Notes: generated by a model from the letters alone, not told the origin. A DNA stretch of 64,000 nucleotides from Pseudomonas sp. Seg1 (GCF_018326005.1 NZ_AP021903.1:4125501-4189500); one strand, 5' to 3'; positions 33,655-44,452 are shown, counted from the stretch's first letter. Translations and numbers: made by a program.

Positions 33655-35084
33655 AGCCCGCCAGCCTGTCGATGCGCCTGGGTTTGACGGTGAGTATTCT
33701 CGGTGCACTGCTGGTGGTGTTTCTGGCGATCCTTGCCTACTTCGCGTTGACCCATGAGCTCAATGCGCTTTCCAGAGACAGCTTGGAAAAGAAGGTGGAG
33801 CAAGTCGAACACAGCCTGTCGCTGTACGCCGATGCTGGTGAGATTCGCTCGAAACCGCATATCTTGCTCGATCAGGTGATGGGCCATGACAACCTCACGT
33901 TGACCATTTACGACCGCGCAAATCTGCGTACGCCGCTGCTGAAATCCGGCTCGGGACTGGCCGATCCACGGATTGAATTAAAAGCGGTTCGGGCGACCAC
34001 CGAGCAGTTGAGCTACAGCGATAGCACTGATGCTGAAGGCGCAAAGTTTCTGACGGTGTCAAAGTTGATCCGCCTCAAGGATGGCAGCAGCGTACCGGTG
34101 TTGCTCTCGATGGATAACGCTCACGATCAGGCCTTGCTCAGTGCCTACCTGCGCTCGACGCTGATGGCCTTGCCGTTGCTGCTGATCTTCATTGGCCTGA
34201 CGGCCTGGGGCGCGGTGCAGCGCGGGCTGGCGCCGATGCGCGAGTTTCGCAAAGTGGCGGCGATGGTCTCGACCCAGGATCTGGATCATCGACTGTCAGT
34301 GGTGAACATGCCGCAGGAACTGAGCGAACTGGCGCAGGGCATCAACTTCATGTTGCACCGCCTCGATGCCGGCGTGCAGCTGCTGTCGCAGTTCTCCGAT
34401 GATCTGGCGCATGAACTGCGCACGCCGATCAACAACCTGATGGGCAAGGCGCAAGTGACGCTGTCGCGCGAACGCTCGGTGGATGAGTACAAGGATGTGC
34501 TGGTGTCGTGCACCGAAGAACTGGAGCGCGTGGCGCGGATTGTTTCGGACATGTTGTTTCTGGCGCAGGTCAGTCATCCGTCGGCGCTGGCGCCTTTTGA
34601 ACAGATTGCTTTGGAAGAGGAAGCGTCGAAAGTCGCCGAGATGTTTTCGCTGTCAGCGCAGGACAAGCAGATTCATTTGAATGTGCTCGGCAGCGCCTCG
34701 GTGATGGGCGATCGGTTGATGATTCAGCGGGCGATTTCCAATTTGCTGTCGAACGCGTTGCGGCATTGCCCGTCCGGGAAAACCGTGACGTTGTTGATCG
34801 AACAAGGTGCCACGCAAAGCTCGCTGCTGGTCAGCAATCCCGGGGCCGGGATTGAAGCGCAACATCTACCGCATCTGTTCGACCGCTTCTACCGTGTCGA
34901 CAGCAGCCGCTCGCGCTCACAAGGCAGTACCGGGTTGGGGCTGGCGATTGTGCGCTCGATCATGAGCCTGCATCAGGGTATGGCCGACGTAAAAAGCCTG
35001 CCTGGCGCGATGACCGTGTTCAGACTTGAATTTCCTGCGGTGACTCCAACGACCCCATCGCTGGCAAGCCAGCTCCCACAGTGA
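33651..35084 (+). CDS. czcS: Heavy-metal sensor histidine kinase
   Basis: The 477-residue kinase has an N-terminal membrane helix (about residues 9-30), a periplasmic sensor domain to about residue 165, a second helix (LMALPLLLIFIGLTAWGAV), HAMP, the H-box SDDLAHELRTPINNL with His254, and the ATPase boxes (ISNLLSNALRHCP, DRFYRVD, GSTGLGLAIVRSIM). It fits the CzcS/CopS/CusS family of metal sensors. The last ten or so codons, SLASQLPQ-stop, are encoded by a REP element, so the C terminus has been rewritten by the repeat. It starts inside the czcR stop (ATGA). Confidence 0.92.
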   Translation: MKPASLSMRLGLTVSILGALLVVFLAILAYFALTHELNALSRDSLEKKVEQVEHSLSLYADAGEIRSKPHILLDQVMGHDNLTLTIYDRANLRTPLLKSGSGLADPRIELKAVRATTEQLSYSDSTDAEGAKFLTVSKLIRLKDGSSVPVLLSMDNAHDQALLSAYLRSTLMALPLLLIFIGLTAWGAVQRGLAPMREFRKVAAMVSTQDLDHRLSVVNMPQELSELAQGINFMLHRLDAGVQLLSQFSDDLAHELRTPINNLMGKAQVTLSRERSVDEYKDVLVSCTEELERVARIVSDMLFLAQVSHPSALAPFEQIALEEEASKVAEMFSLSAQDKQIHLNVLGSASVMGDRLMIQRAISNLLSNALRHCPSGKTVTLLIEQGATQSSLLVSNPGAGIEAQHLPHLFDRFYRVDSSRSRSQGSTGLGLAIVRSIMSLHQGMADVKSLPGAMTVFRLEFPAVTPTTPSLASQLPQ

Positions 35085-35147
35085 TTTCGGGTGTACCCGG
35101 AATTTGTGAGCACCACAGAAACCTATGGGAGCTGGTTTGCCAGCGGT
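35056..35147. repeat. REP doublet overlapping the 3' end of czcS, GCTGGCAAGCCAGCTCCCACA family
   Basis: CATCGCTGGCAAGCCAGCTC and its inverted partner GGGAGCTGGTTTGCCAGCGG flank about 45 bases. The left unit lies within the czcS coding region and supplies its stop region. The family recurs at 55826-55918 and 63621-63712. Confidence 0.9.
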
Positions 35148-35365
35148 GGCGATGGCGCTGGGTCAGTCGATATTTTTGTACGATTTTTTACCGATTTGCT
35201 CCCGTCCCCACACAAACGCCGAAAGCTCTCGCCGCAACCTCCGTTTTGTCCTACAGCCAGTTTGAGTACATAGCTCTATGGTGGAGGCATGGCAGATGGA
35301 AAACCGACGAGAGGCTAAAAATGAACAGGGATATCGTTTGCGAATGGGCTGAAGAAGTCTATGGT

Positions 35366-35406
35366 TTGGCAGCGTTGAAATATTCTGGCTATATTTGTCC
35401 AGAATA
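35366..35406 (+). promoter_or_regulatory. Promoter and operator of the toxin-antitoxin pair
   Basis: TTGGCA (35366-35371), 18 bases, TATATT (35390-35395). A perfect palindrome, TATTCTGG (35381-35388) and CCAGAATA (35399-35406), surrounds the -10, as expected for autorepression by the antitoxin-toxin complex. Between czcS and this promoter (35085-35365) I see only the REP doublet and no gene. Confidence 0.7.
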
Positions 35407-35419
35407 CAGGGGTGAGCTG

Positions 35420-35659
35420 ATGATCATCGTTCCGCTGGCTGAAGCCAAAAACAATTTATCCAAACTCGTCGATGATGCCGCTGCTGGCCAAGTCATCACG
35501 ATTGCCAAGCATGGGCGGGCGATGGCTCGCCTCGTTCCCGTAGGAAAACCCAGCGCTCAGCGTATTGGCGCAATGAAGGGCAAACTGGTGTTGCCCGACG
35601 ATTTCGACTCACCATTGCCAGATGACATGCTTGATGCATTTGAGGGCACTCAAGCATGA
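35420..35659 (+). CDS. Phd/YefM-family antitoxin
   Basis: The 79-residue product has the Phd/YefM N-terminal DNA-binding pattern: MIIVPLAEAKNNLSKLVDDAA, then GQVITIAKHGRAMARLVPVG. The C-terminal tail (KLVLPDDFDSPLPDDMLDAFEGTQA) is acidic and would wrap the toxin. The ATG at 35420 is chosen because it lies about 18 bases after the expected transcription start and has GGGGTGA seven bases upstream; the in-frame ATG at 35321 would lie before the promoter. It overlaps the toxin gene by four bases. Confidence 0.85.
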   Translation: MIIVPLAEAKNNLSKLVDDAAAGQVITIAKHGRAMARLVPVGKPSAQRIGAMKGKLVLPDDFDSPLPDDMLDAFEGTQA

Positions 35660-36033
35660 GGCTTCTGCTCGACACGCACATTTTGCTCTGGACGCTCAGT
35701 GATGACGCCAGACTGTCCGGCAAAGCCAGAAAATTGATTGAGAACGCCGCCGAAATCTACATCAGCGCCGCCACCTTCTGGGAAATGGCGATCAAGGTCG
35801 GGCTCGGCAAGCTGAATGTTGATCTGGAAGAAGTCCGCCAATATTGTCTCGACAGTGGCTTTATCGAACTGCCTGTGACTGCAGAGCACGCCATCGCCGT
35901 TAAGGATCTTGAGCACCATCACCGGGATCCGTTTGACCGCATTATCGTGGCCACAGCAATGACCGAACCGATGAAGTTGCTCACGGCTGATCCTTTGGTT
36001 GCTCGGTACACCGATCTGGCTGTTTTAGTCTAA
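35656..36033 (+). CDS. PIN-domain toxin, VapC type
   Basis: The 125-residue PIN-domain protein has the acidic residues of the nuclease site: Asp6 in LLLDTHILLW, Glu43 in ATFWEMAIK, Asp91 and Asp94 in RDPFDRIIVA, and Asp112 in LLTADPLV. VapC toxins cut specific RNAs, often tRNAs; the target here is unknown. It starts in the antitoxin stop (ATGA), so the two are coupled. The reading frame is intact. The pairing of PIN toxin with a Phd-type antitoxin is common in proteobacteria. Confidence 0.88.
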   Translation: MRLLLDTHILLWTLSDDARLSGKARKLIENAAEIYISAATFWEMAIKVGLGKLNVDLEEVRQYCLDSGFIELPVTAEHAIAVKDLEHHHRDPFDRIIVATAMTEPMKLLTADPLVARYTDLAVLV

Positions 36034-36048
36034 CCACCGCCCCTGAAC

Positions 36049-36210
36049 CTGTGGGAGCCAGCCTATTGACGATGGCGGCGGGTCAGTCGATATCAATGTT
36101 GAATGTCAGATCGAATCGCTTGCAGGCAAGCTCCCACAGTGGTTTCGGGTGCACTCGGAATATGTGAGTGACTCAGAAACCTGTGGGAGCTTGCCTGCAA
36201 GCGAAAGCGG
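36049..36210. repeat. Three REP units of the GTGGGAGCTTGCCTGCAAGCGA family
   Basis: Units lie at about 36049-36075 (degenerate: GTGGGAGCCAGCCTATTGACGA), 36111-36140 (inverted, GCTTGCAGGCAAGCTCCCACAG) and 36180-36205 (CTGTGGGAGCTTGCCTGCAAGCGA). The second and third form one doublet, and the first could form another with the second. Confidence 0.85.
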
Positions 36211-36223
36211 TAGATCAGGCGCC

Positions 36224-36252
36224 AAAAAAAACGGCACCTCACGGTGCCGTTT
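36224..36252 (-). terminator. Rho-independent terminator of the ABC importer operon
   Basis: ACGGCACC (36231-36238) and GGTGCCGT (36243-36250) with a four-base loop; seven A on the plus strand give the T run on the minus strand. It lies 20 bases after the solute-binding protein stop. Confidence 0.92.
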
Positions 36253-36271
36253 GCTCTTCACATTTCAGCGT

Positions 36272-38014
<1,743 letters not shown>

Positions 38015-38062
38015 AGAGACCTCCTGTTTAGGATTTCGGAGCACGGTTGCCGATCGATTCGA

Positions 38063-38335
38063 CTAGCCCCAACGCATCACAGCCAACAGCCACACCAGGG
38101 ACAACGCGGACGCCACCCAGATGCTCCAGTCGGTGGCGCCGATGACCAGCAAATGCAGGTAGGCGCTGCCGAGAAGACCGATAAACAAGCGATCGCCACG
38201 GGTGGTGGCAATCGGCAGAAAACCTCGCCGCAGGATGCTCGGCGAGCGCAATTCCCACGTGGTCATGCCCACCAGCAGCAGACCAATGGCGATGAAGAAC
38301 CCCGCTGTCGGGGTGGTCCAGCTCATCCATTCCAT
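38063..38335 (-). CDS. DUF2160 small membrane protein (GlpU-like)
   Basis: The 90-residue product begins MEWMSWTTPTAGFFIAIGLLL and has three hydrophobic segments with the conserved WELRSPSILRRGFLP after the first. It is the DUF2160 family, found almost only inside this kind of ABC operon and called GlpU in rhizobia; the function is not established. GAGGAA lies before the start; the ATG one codon earlier (38338) is too close to it. It starts 10 bases after the second permease gene. Confidence 0.82.
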   Translation of the reverse strand: MEWMSWTTPTAGFFIAIGLLLVGMTTWELRSPSILRRGFLPIATTRGDRLFIGLLGSAYLHLLVIGATDWSIWVASALSLVWLLAVMRWG

Positions 38336-38345
38336 CATCAGTTCC

Positions 38346-39146
<801 letters not shown>

Positions 39147-39155
39147 GGCCGGGCC

Positions 39156-40022
39156 TCAGCGGTTGGCGTCGGAGTGCGTCATGGCGGTGTAGAACAGCCA
39201 GGACACCAACAGGATGATCAGGAAGTACACCAGCGAAAACGCCGCTGCCGGACCGAGGTCGAATTGCCCTACAGCCATCTGCGTCAACGTCTGACTCAAG
39301 AAGGTCGTGGCATTGCCCGGCCCGCCGCCGGTGAGCACGAACGGCTCGGTGTAGATCATGAAACTGTCCATGAAGCGCAGCATCACCGCGATCAGCAGCA
39401 CGCTTTTGAGCTTCGGCAACTGAATATGGCGAAACACCGCCCACGCCGAAGCGCGGTCAATCCGCGCGGCCTGGTAATACACGTCGGGAATCGCGCGTAA
39501 GCCAGAGAAGCACAGCAACGCTACCAACGAAGTCCAGTGCCAGACGTCCATCACCAGCACCGTGACCCAAGCGTCCATGGTGTTGGCCGCGTAGTTGTAG
39601 CTGATGCCCATGGCGTTGAGGCTCGACCCGAGCAAACCAATGTCGGCGCGGCCAAAGATCTGCCAGATCGTGCCAACCACGTTCCACGGAATCAGCAACG
39701 GAATCGCCAGAATGATCAGTACCACCGAGGACCAGCGGCCCTTGGTCGGCATGGTCAGGGCGACGGCGATGCCCAGCGGAATTTCAATCAACAACACGCA
39801 GGCCGAGTAGATGAACTGGCGCAGCAACGAGTCGTGCAGACGCGGATCAAGCAGCACCTGCTTGTACCAGTCGGCACCGACGAAGTAGCGGCTGGACTGG
39901 TCGAAGATGTCCTGCACCGAATAGTTGACCACGGTCATCATCGGTATCACTGCACTGAACGCCACCAGCAGGAACACCGGCAACACCAGCCACCAGGCCT
40001 TGTTGTTCTGCACCTTGTTCAT
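39156..40022 (-). CDS. ABC importer permease 1 (GlpP-like)
   Basis: The 288-residue protein starts MNKVQNNKAWWLVLPVFLLVAFSAVIP and has six membrane segments of the MalF/UgpA group, with the EAA-type loop AIPDVYYQAARIDRASAWAVF near residue 190. It overlaps the end of the second ATPase gene by four bases and is 9 bases from permease 2. Confidence 0.88.
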   Translation of the reverse strand: MNKVQNNKAWWLVLPVFLLVAFSAVIPMMTVVNYSVQDIFDQSSRYFVGADWYKQVLLDPRLHDSLLRQFIYSACVLLIEIPLGIAVALTMPTKGRWSSVVLIILAIPLLIPWNVVGTIWQIFGRADIGLLGSSLNAMGISYNYAANTMDAWVTVLVMDVWHWTSLVALLCFSGLRAIPDVYYQAARIDRASAWAVFRHIQLPKLKSVLLIAVMLRFMDSFMIYTEPFVLTGGGPGNATTFLSQTLTQMAVGQFDLGPAAAFSLVYFLIILLVSWLFYTAMTHSDANR

Positions 40023-41128
40023 GGCTGCACCTCATCATCGGCTTCAAGCAGAAACTCATCGGCATAAACCATCAGCCACTGCGCCGGAAAACTGATGTAC
40101 GCGGTGCCCTGGGGCACCGGTTTGTCTTCGGCCAGACGCACTTTCAGCGGCGCGCCGTCGAGATTGAGGGTCATGATCTTGTAGGTGCCAAGGTCTTCGA
40201 CGTGTACGACCCTAGCCTGCATCGCGTCGTCAAATGGCTCGTCCCACACGTGAATGAACTCGGGGCGGATGCCGACCTTCAGATTTTTCCACTGGCCGTG
40301 TTCGATATGTCGCTGCATGGCGTCGGACAACGGCAGGTGTGTCGAGGCAAAACCGACGCCGCCGGGTTGTGGCTGCACCTCGATCAGGTTCATCCCGGGG
40401 CTGCCGATGAAATAGCCGACAAAGGTGTGGCTCGGCCGCTCGAACAATTCCCGTGGCGTGCCGAACTGGACGATCTGGCCGCCGTACATCACCGCGATCT
40501 TGTCGGCGAAGGTCGAAGCCTCCAGCTGATCGTGGGTGACGTAGACCATGGTGATGTTGAACTGCTCGTGTATCTGCTTGAGCTTGCGCCGCAGTTTCCA
40601 CTTCAGGTGCGGGTCGATCACCGTCAGCGGTTCATCAAAGAGGATTGCCGAAACGTCGTCACGGACCAGACCACGGCCCATGGAGACTTTCTGTTTTTCA
40701 TCGGCGGTGAGGTTACGGGCCTTTTTGCTCAGCAGGCTTTGCAGATCGAGAACCTCGGCAATTTCCTGCACCTTGCTGTGCACTTTCGCCTCGGCCATGC
40801 CCTGATTGCGCAGAGGGAAGGCGAGGTTGTCGAACACGGTCATGGTGTCGTAGACCACCGGAAACTGGAAAACCTGAGCGATGTTGCGTTTCTCCGGGGT
40901 CAGGTCGTTGACCGCTTTGCCGTCGAACAGCACATGGCCCTGCGAGGGGCTGAGCAGGCCGGAAATGATGTTGAGCAAGGTCGACTTGCCGCAACCCGAA
41001 GGTCCGAGCAAGGCATAGGCGCCGCCCTGTTCCCAGACGTGGTCCATCTCGCGGATCGCGTAATCCTCCGCGCCGCCGGGGGTTTTGCTGTAGCTATGGG
41101 CGAGGTGTTGCAAATGGATTTCGGCCAT
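40019..41128 (-). CDS. ABC importer ATPase 2 with a degenerate signature motif (GlpT-like)
   Basis: The 369-residue ATPase has a canonical Walker A (GPSGCGKST, near residue 42), Walker B (ILFDEPLTVIDP) and a proper His in the switch (YVTHDQLEAS), but in place of LSGGQ it has LTADEKQKVSMGRG. A C-terminal MOBE/TOBE part follows from about residue 240. The neighbour ATPase has the opposite faults, so together they would form one good and one poor ATP site. The naming follows rhizobial GlpT, not the glycerol-3-phosphate permease of the same symbol. Confidence 0.88.
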   Translation of the reverse strand: MAEIHLQHLAHSYSKTPGGAEDYAIREMDHVWEQGGAYALLGPSGCGKSTLLNIISGLLSPSQGHVLFDGKAVNDLTPEKRNIAQVFQFPVVYDTMTVFDNLAFPLRNQGMAEAKVHSKVQEIAEVLDLQSLLSKKARNLTADEKQKVSMGRGLVRDDVSAILFDEPLTVIDPHLKWKLRRKLKQIHEQFNITMVYVTHDQLEASTFADKIAVMYGGQIVQFGTPRELFERPSHTFVGYFIGSPGMNLIEVQPQPGGVGFASTHLPLSDAMQRHIEHGQWKNLKVGIRPEFIHVWDEPFDDAMQARVVHVEDLGTYKIMTLNLDGAPLKVRLAEDKPVPQGTAYISFPAQWLMVYADEFLLEADDEVQP

Positions 41129-42222
41129 CAGGCAACCCTCGCGACGCGCCGGCCCGGTGCTTGCACCAGTCGGCCCTGCGCATCGAAAACGAACAGTTTG
41201 TGGGTCGGGATATAGATGCGGATCGGCGCATCGACGTCGTATTCGTGAACGCCAGGCAGGTGCAGCACCAGCAGGAAATGCTCGTTGCGCACGTGCAGGA
41301 AGGTTTCCGAACCGCTGATCTCGGCGACTTCGACGGTCACCGCCAATTCCAGATCGTCATCGTTGCTCGGCACCAGCGAGATGTGGCTCGGGCGTACGCC
41401 GAAACGGAACTCGCCCTCGCCCACCGGACGCAAATCGACGTTCAACGGGAAGTGCACAAAATTGGCGAAGCTGACTTCGTTGCCGGCGATGCGCCCGGGC
41501 ATCAGGTTGATCGGTGGCTCGGAGAACAATTCCGCCGCCAGTACCGATTGCGGCTGGTGATAAACCTCGGTCGACGGGCCGCTCTGGATCACCCGGCCTT
41601 CGTGCAGAATCGTGGTAGTGCCGCCCAGCGCCAGCGCTTCGTTGGGCTCGGTGGTGGCGTAGATGGCGATGGTGTGGCGCAGCTTGAACAGCTCGCGCAT
41701 TTCCTGGCGCAGTTCTTCGCGCAGTTTGTAGTCGAGGTTGACCAGCGGCTCGTCGAACAGGATCAGTTCGGCATCCTTGACCAACGCGCGGGCCATGGCG
41801 GTGCGCTGTTGCTGACCGCCGGAGAGTTCCAGCGGATAGCGTTGCAGAAACTTCTCGATGCGCAGCATCTTCGCGGTTTCCTGCACCTTGCTGTAGATAA
41901 TCTCTTTTGAGACACCGGCCTGCCGCAGTGGCGAGGCGATGTTCTCGAACACGGTCATGGTCGGGTAGTTGATGAACTGCTGATAGACCATCGACACGTT
42001 GCGCAAACGCACCGGGCGCTGGGTGACGTCGACGCCGTTCATCAGGATGCGGCCGCTGTCGGGTTTGTCCAGACCGGCCATCAAACGCATCAGACTGGTT
42101 TTGCCGGACAGGGTGCGGCCGAGCAAAACGTTGAAGGAACCGGGTTCGAATTTCAGGCACGCATCGTCGATCCAAGTCTGGCCTTCGACGGTACGGCAGA
42201 CGTGCTCCAGGGTGAGTGACAT
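41128..42222 (-). CDS. ABC importer ATPase 1 lacking the switch histidine (GlpS-like)
   Basis: The 364-residue ATPase is the first gene of the operon. Walker A is GRTLSGKTS, the signature LSGGQQQRTAMARAL is normal and Walker B reads LILFDEPLVNLD, but the usual switch histidine is missing (AIYATTEPNEALALG in place of YVTHDQ). A TOBE-type C-terminal region follows. It overlaps the second ATPase gene by one base. A -24/-12 promoter lies 45 bases upstream. Confidence 0.88.
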   Translation of the reverse strand: MSLTLEHVCRTVEGQTWIDDACLKFEPGSFNVLLGRTLSGKTSLMRLMAGLDKPDSGRILMNGVDVTQRPVRLRNVSMVYQQFINYPTMTVFENIASPLRQAGVSKEIIYSKVQETAKMLRIEKFLQRYPLELSGGQQQRTAMARALVKDAELILFDEPLVNLDYKLREELRQEMRELFKLRHTIAIYATTEPNEALALGGTTTILHEGRVIQSGPSTEVYHQPQSVLAAELFSEPPINLMPGRIAGNEVSFANFVHFPLNVDLRPVGEGEFRFGVRPSHISLVPSNDDDLELAVTVEVAEISGSETFLHVRNEHFLLVLHLPGVHEYDVDAPIRIYIPTHKLFVFDAQGRLVQAPGRRVARVA

Positions 42223-42266
42223 GGCTCGGCCTTTTTATTATTGGAGTCAAGCGACCGAGACAGTAG

Positions 42267-42283
42267 AGCGACATTCGTGCCAG
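42267..42283 (-). promoter_or_regulatory. Sigma-54 (-24/-12) promoter of the ABC importer operon
   Basis: The minus strand reads CTGGCACGAATGTCGCT. This matches the consensus YTGGCACGrNNNTTGCW with a single mismatch (T to C in TTGC), and GG and GC have the required 10-base spacing. Confidence 0.8.
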
Positions 42284-42337
42284 AAATGGCAAGTGGTTGA
42301 TTTGTCGTGAAAATCGTTGAAAGCGTGGGGATTGGGC

Positions 42338-42430
42338 GTTCATTGCTGAACACATTTGAACAGTTGGGCGATTGACAATGAACAATAGTGAACAACACTC
42401 TATGAACGCTTTTTGCCCGATTTCGTGAAC
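42338..42430. promoter_or_regulatory. Array of TGAAC motifs, candidate activator-binding sites
   Basis: TGAAC starts at 42347, 42357, 42379, 42389, 42403 and 42426, and GTTCA at 42338. Two pairs have exactly 10-base spacing, which places them on the same face of the DNA. The cluster lies about 55-150 bases upstream of the -24 element and between it and the activator gene. Confidence 0.6.
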
Positions 42431-42443
42431 ACTAAAGATCCCT

Positions 42444-42533
42444 TGTAGGAGTGAGCCTGCTCGCGATAGCGGTCTATCGGACATATATGTATTGACTGAC
42501 ACACCGTTATCGCGAGCAGGCTCACTCCTACAG
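42444..42533. repeat. REP doublet, TGTAGGAGTGAGCCTGCTCGCGAT family
   Basis: Inverted pair of TTGTAGGAGTGAGCCTGCTC type units with about 45 bases between, in the promoter region between the ABC operon and the activator gene. Confidence 0.9.
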
Positions 42534-42604
42534 GGGATTTGTATAGGTTTCGAAGATTGGGTTCATAACAACAATAAAAATCGCTGCATCAGAGGCCCAT
42601 TGCC

Positions 42605-44443
42605 ATGGCCGCACCTGCCCCGCCGCTGTCCCACGACGCCCTCGTCCAGAGTTCCTGGCAACGTTGCCGCGCGTTCGGCCTCGACCACCAAAGCACTCCG
42701 GCCTTCGATCAGCTGCCCGCCGCCGGCATCGCGCAGTTGCTCGACAGTCAGCACTCGCTGGTGCAGACCACCCACCAGGAAGTGCTGCCTTACTACGAGA
42801 ACATCCTCAGTAATTCCAATTGCCTGATCATGCTCGCCGACAATCAGGGCCAGGTGCTGACGTCGTGGGGCACGCAGCGTTTTATCGAACCCAGTCTGGC
42901 CCGGGGTTTTCAGGCGGGTGCAAGCTGGATGGAACGTTGCAGTGGCACCAATGCCATCGGCACTGCGCTGGCCTGTGAGCAGGCGGTACACATTGAACAC
43001 GATGAGCATTTCCTCAAGGCCAACCGCTTCATGACCGGCTCCGCCGCGCCGATTTTCGACGCCGAGCGCAAGGTGATTGCGGTGCTTGATGTGTCCAGCG
43101 ACAGTTATCTGCCGCCCTCGCACACTTTGGGCATGGTCAAGATGATGAGCCAGACCGTGGAGAACCGGCTGATCCTCAACCTGTTTCACGGCCAGCACTT
43201 TCAACTGACCTTCAACACCGGGTTGAACAACCTCGACAGCCAATGGGCCGGGCTATTGATTTTTGATGAGAGCGGTCAGGTGCTGTCGGCCAATCGTCGG
43301 GCCGACAATCTGTTGGGCGTGCGCTTGTCGCGGGTCAGCGTCGAGAGTCTGTTCAAGGTGTCGTTGCTGGAGTTGATCAATCAGCCGGACGGTTTACCGT
43401 TTGCCTTGCAGACCTCCGGTCGTAACCGCTTTCAGTGTCTGTTGAAGCGGCCGAAACAGGCGCCGATTCAACCGCGCGTTTTTGCGGCTGAACCGAAAAC
43501 TGCCGCGCCCACCGCCATCAGTCTAAACACTCTGCACTTCGGCGACAGTCGCGTTGAAAAAGCCGTGCGGCAGGCGGAACGGTTACTGGAGAAAGACATT
43601 CCCCTGTTGATTCACGGCGAAACCGGGGTCGGCAAGGAAGTGTTCGTCAAAGCCCTGCATCAGGCCAGCTCACGGAGCAAACAGGCATTTATCGCCGTCA
43701 ATTGCGCGGCGATCCCCGCTGAACTGGTGGAGTCTGAGCTATTTGGCTACGAGAAAGGCGCGTTCACCGGCGCCAACCAGAAAGGCAGCATCGGCCTGAT
43801 TCGCAAGGCTGACAAAGGCACGCTGTTCCTCGATGAAATCGGCGACATGCCATTGCCGACCCAGGCGCGGTTATTGCGGGTGCTGCAGGAACGTTGCGTG
43901 CAACCGGTGGGCAGCAGCGAGTTGTTCGCGGTGGATTTGCGGATTATCTCGGCGACCAACCGCTCTTTGAGGGAACAGGTGCAATTGGGGCGGTTTCGTG
44001 AGGATCTTTATTACCGCATTGGCGGACTGACTCTGGAACTGCCGCCGCTTAGGGAGCGCAGTGATAAAGAAGCGTTGTTTAAACGACTGTGGGAACAGCA
44101 TCGTGAACCGACGCAATGGGCAGGGTTGAGCCGTGAAGTGCTGGAGCTGTTTGGCCGTCATCCGTGGCCTGGGAATCTGCGCCAAGTCAGCAGCGTGATG
44201 CAGGTGGCGCTGGCCATGGCCGAGGAACAACCAGTGCGGCCGGAGCATTTGCCGGATGATTTTTTTGTCGATCTGGAGATGGAGCCGGTGGAGAGCGTGC
44301 AGCCGCTGGGTCTGGATTTGAATGATGTTGAAGCGTTGAATCGGGAGTTGAAGGCGGCTGGTGGGAACATTTCGCACTTGGCGCGTCGGTTGGGGGTTAG
44401 TCGCAATACGCTTTATAAGCGGTTGCGGCAGTTGGGCGGTTAA
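42605..44443 (+). CDS. Sigma-54-dependent activator, AcoR/GAF type
   Basis: The 612-residue protein has an N-terminal sensor part with a GAF-like domain (about residues 75-200; CSGTNAIGTALACEQAV and FMTGSAAPIFDAERKVIAVLDVS are typical of AcoR relatives), a PAS-like stretch, an AAA+ domain (Walker A GETGVGKE at about 338-345, sigma-54 contact loop GAFTGA at 385-390, Walker B GTLFLDEIGDM) and a Fis-type helix-turn-helix at the C terminus (GGNISHLARRLGVSRNTLYKRL). It stands divergent to the ABC importer, which has a -24/-12 promoter, so it is very probably its activator. The effector, by analogy a small alcohol or ketone for AcoR relatives, is unknown. Confidence 0.92.
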   Translation: MAAPAPPLSHDALVQSSWQRCRAFGLDHQSTPAFDQLPAAGIAQLLDSQHSLVQTTHQEVLPYYENILSNSNCLIMLADNQGQVLTSWGTQRFIEPSLARGFQAGASWMERCSGTNAIGTALACEQAVHIEHDEHFLKANRFMTGSAAPIFDAERKVIAVLDVSSDSYLPPSHTLGMVKMMSQTVENRLILNLFHGQHFQLTFNTGLNNLDSQWAGLLIFDESGQVLSANRRADNLLGVRLSRVSVESLFKVSLLELINQPDGLPFALQTSGRNRFQCLLKRPKQAPIQPRVFAAEPKTAAPTAISLNTLHFGDSRVEKAVRQAERLLEKDIPLLIHGETGVGKEVFVKALHQASSRSKQAFIAVNCAAIPAELVESELFGYEKGAFTGANQKGSIGLIRKADKGTLFLDEIGDMPLPTQARLLRVLQERCVQPVGSSELFAVDLRIISATNRSLREQVQLGRFREDLYYRIGGLTLELPPLRERSDKEALFKRLWEQHREPTQWAGLSREVLELFGRHPWPGNLRQVSSVMQVALAMAEEQPVRPEHLPDDFFVDLEMEPVESVQPLGLDLNDVEALNRELKAAGGNISHLARRLGVSRNTLYKRLRQLGG

Positions 44444-44452
44444 CAGCGAAGA

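Noticed and set aside
35321..35419. An upstream ATG with a fair GAGG site that would extend the antitoxin by 33 residues
   Set aside because: The likely promoter and operator lie inside this stretch, so the transcript would begin after that ATG, and the extra residues do not fit the Phd family.
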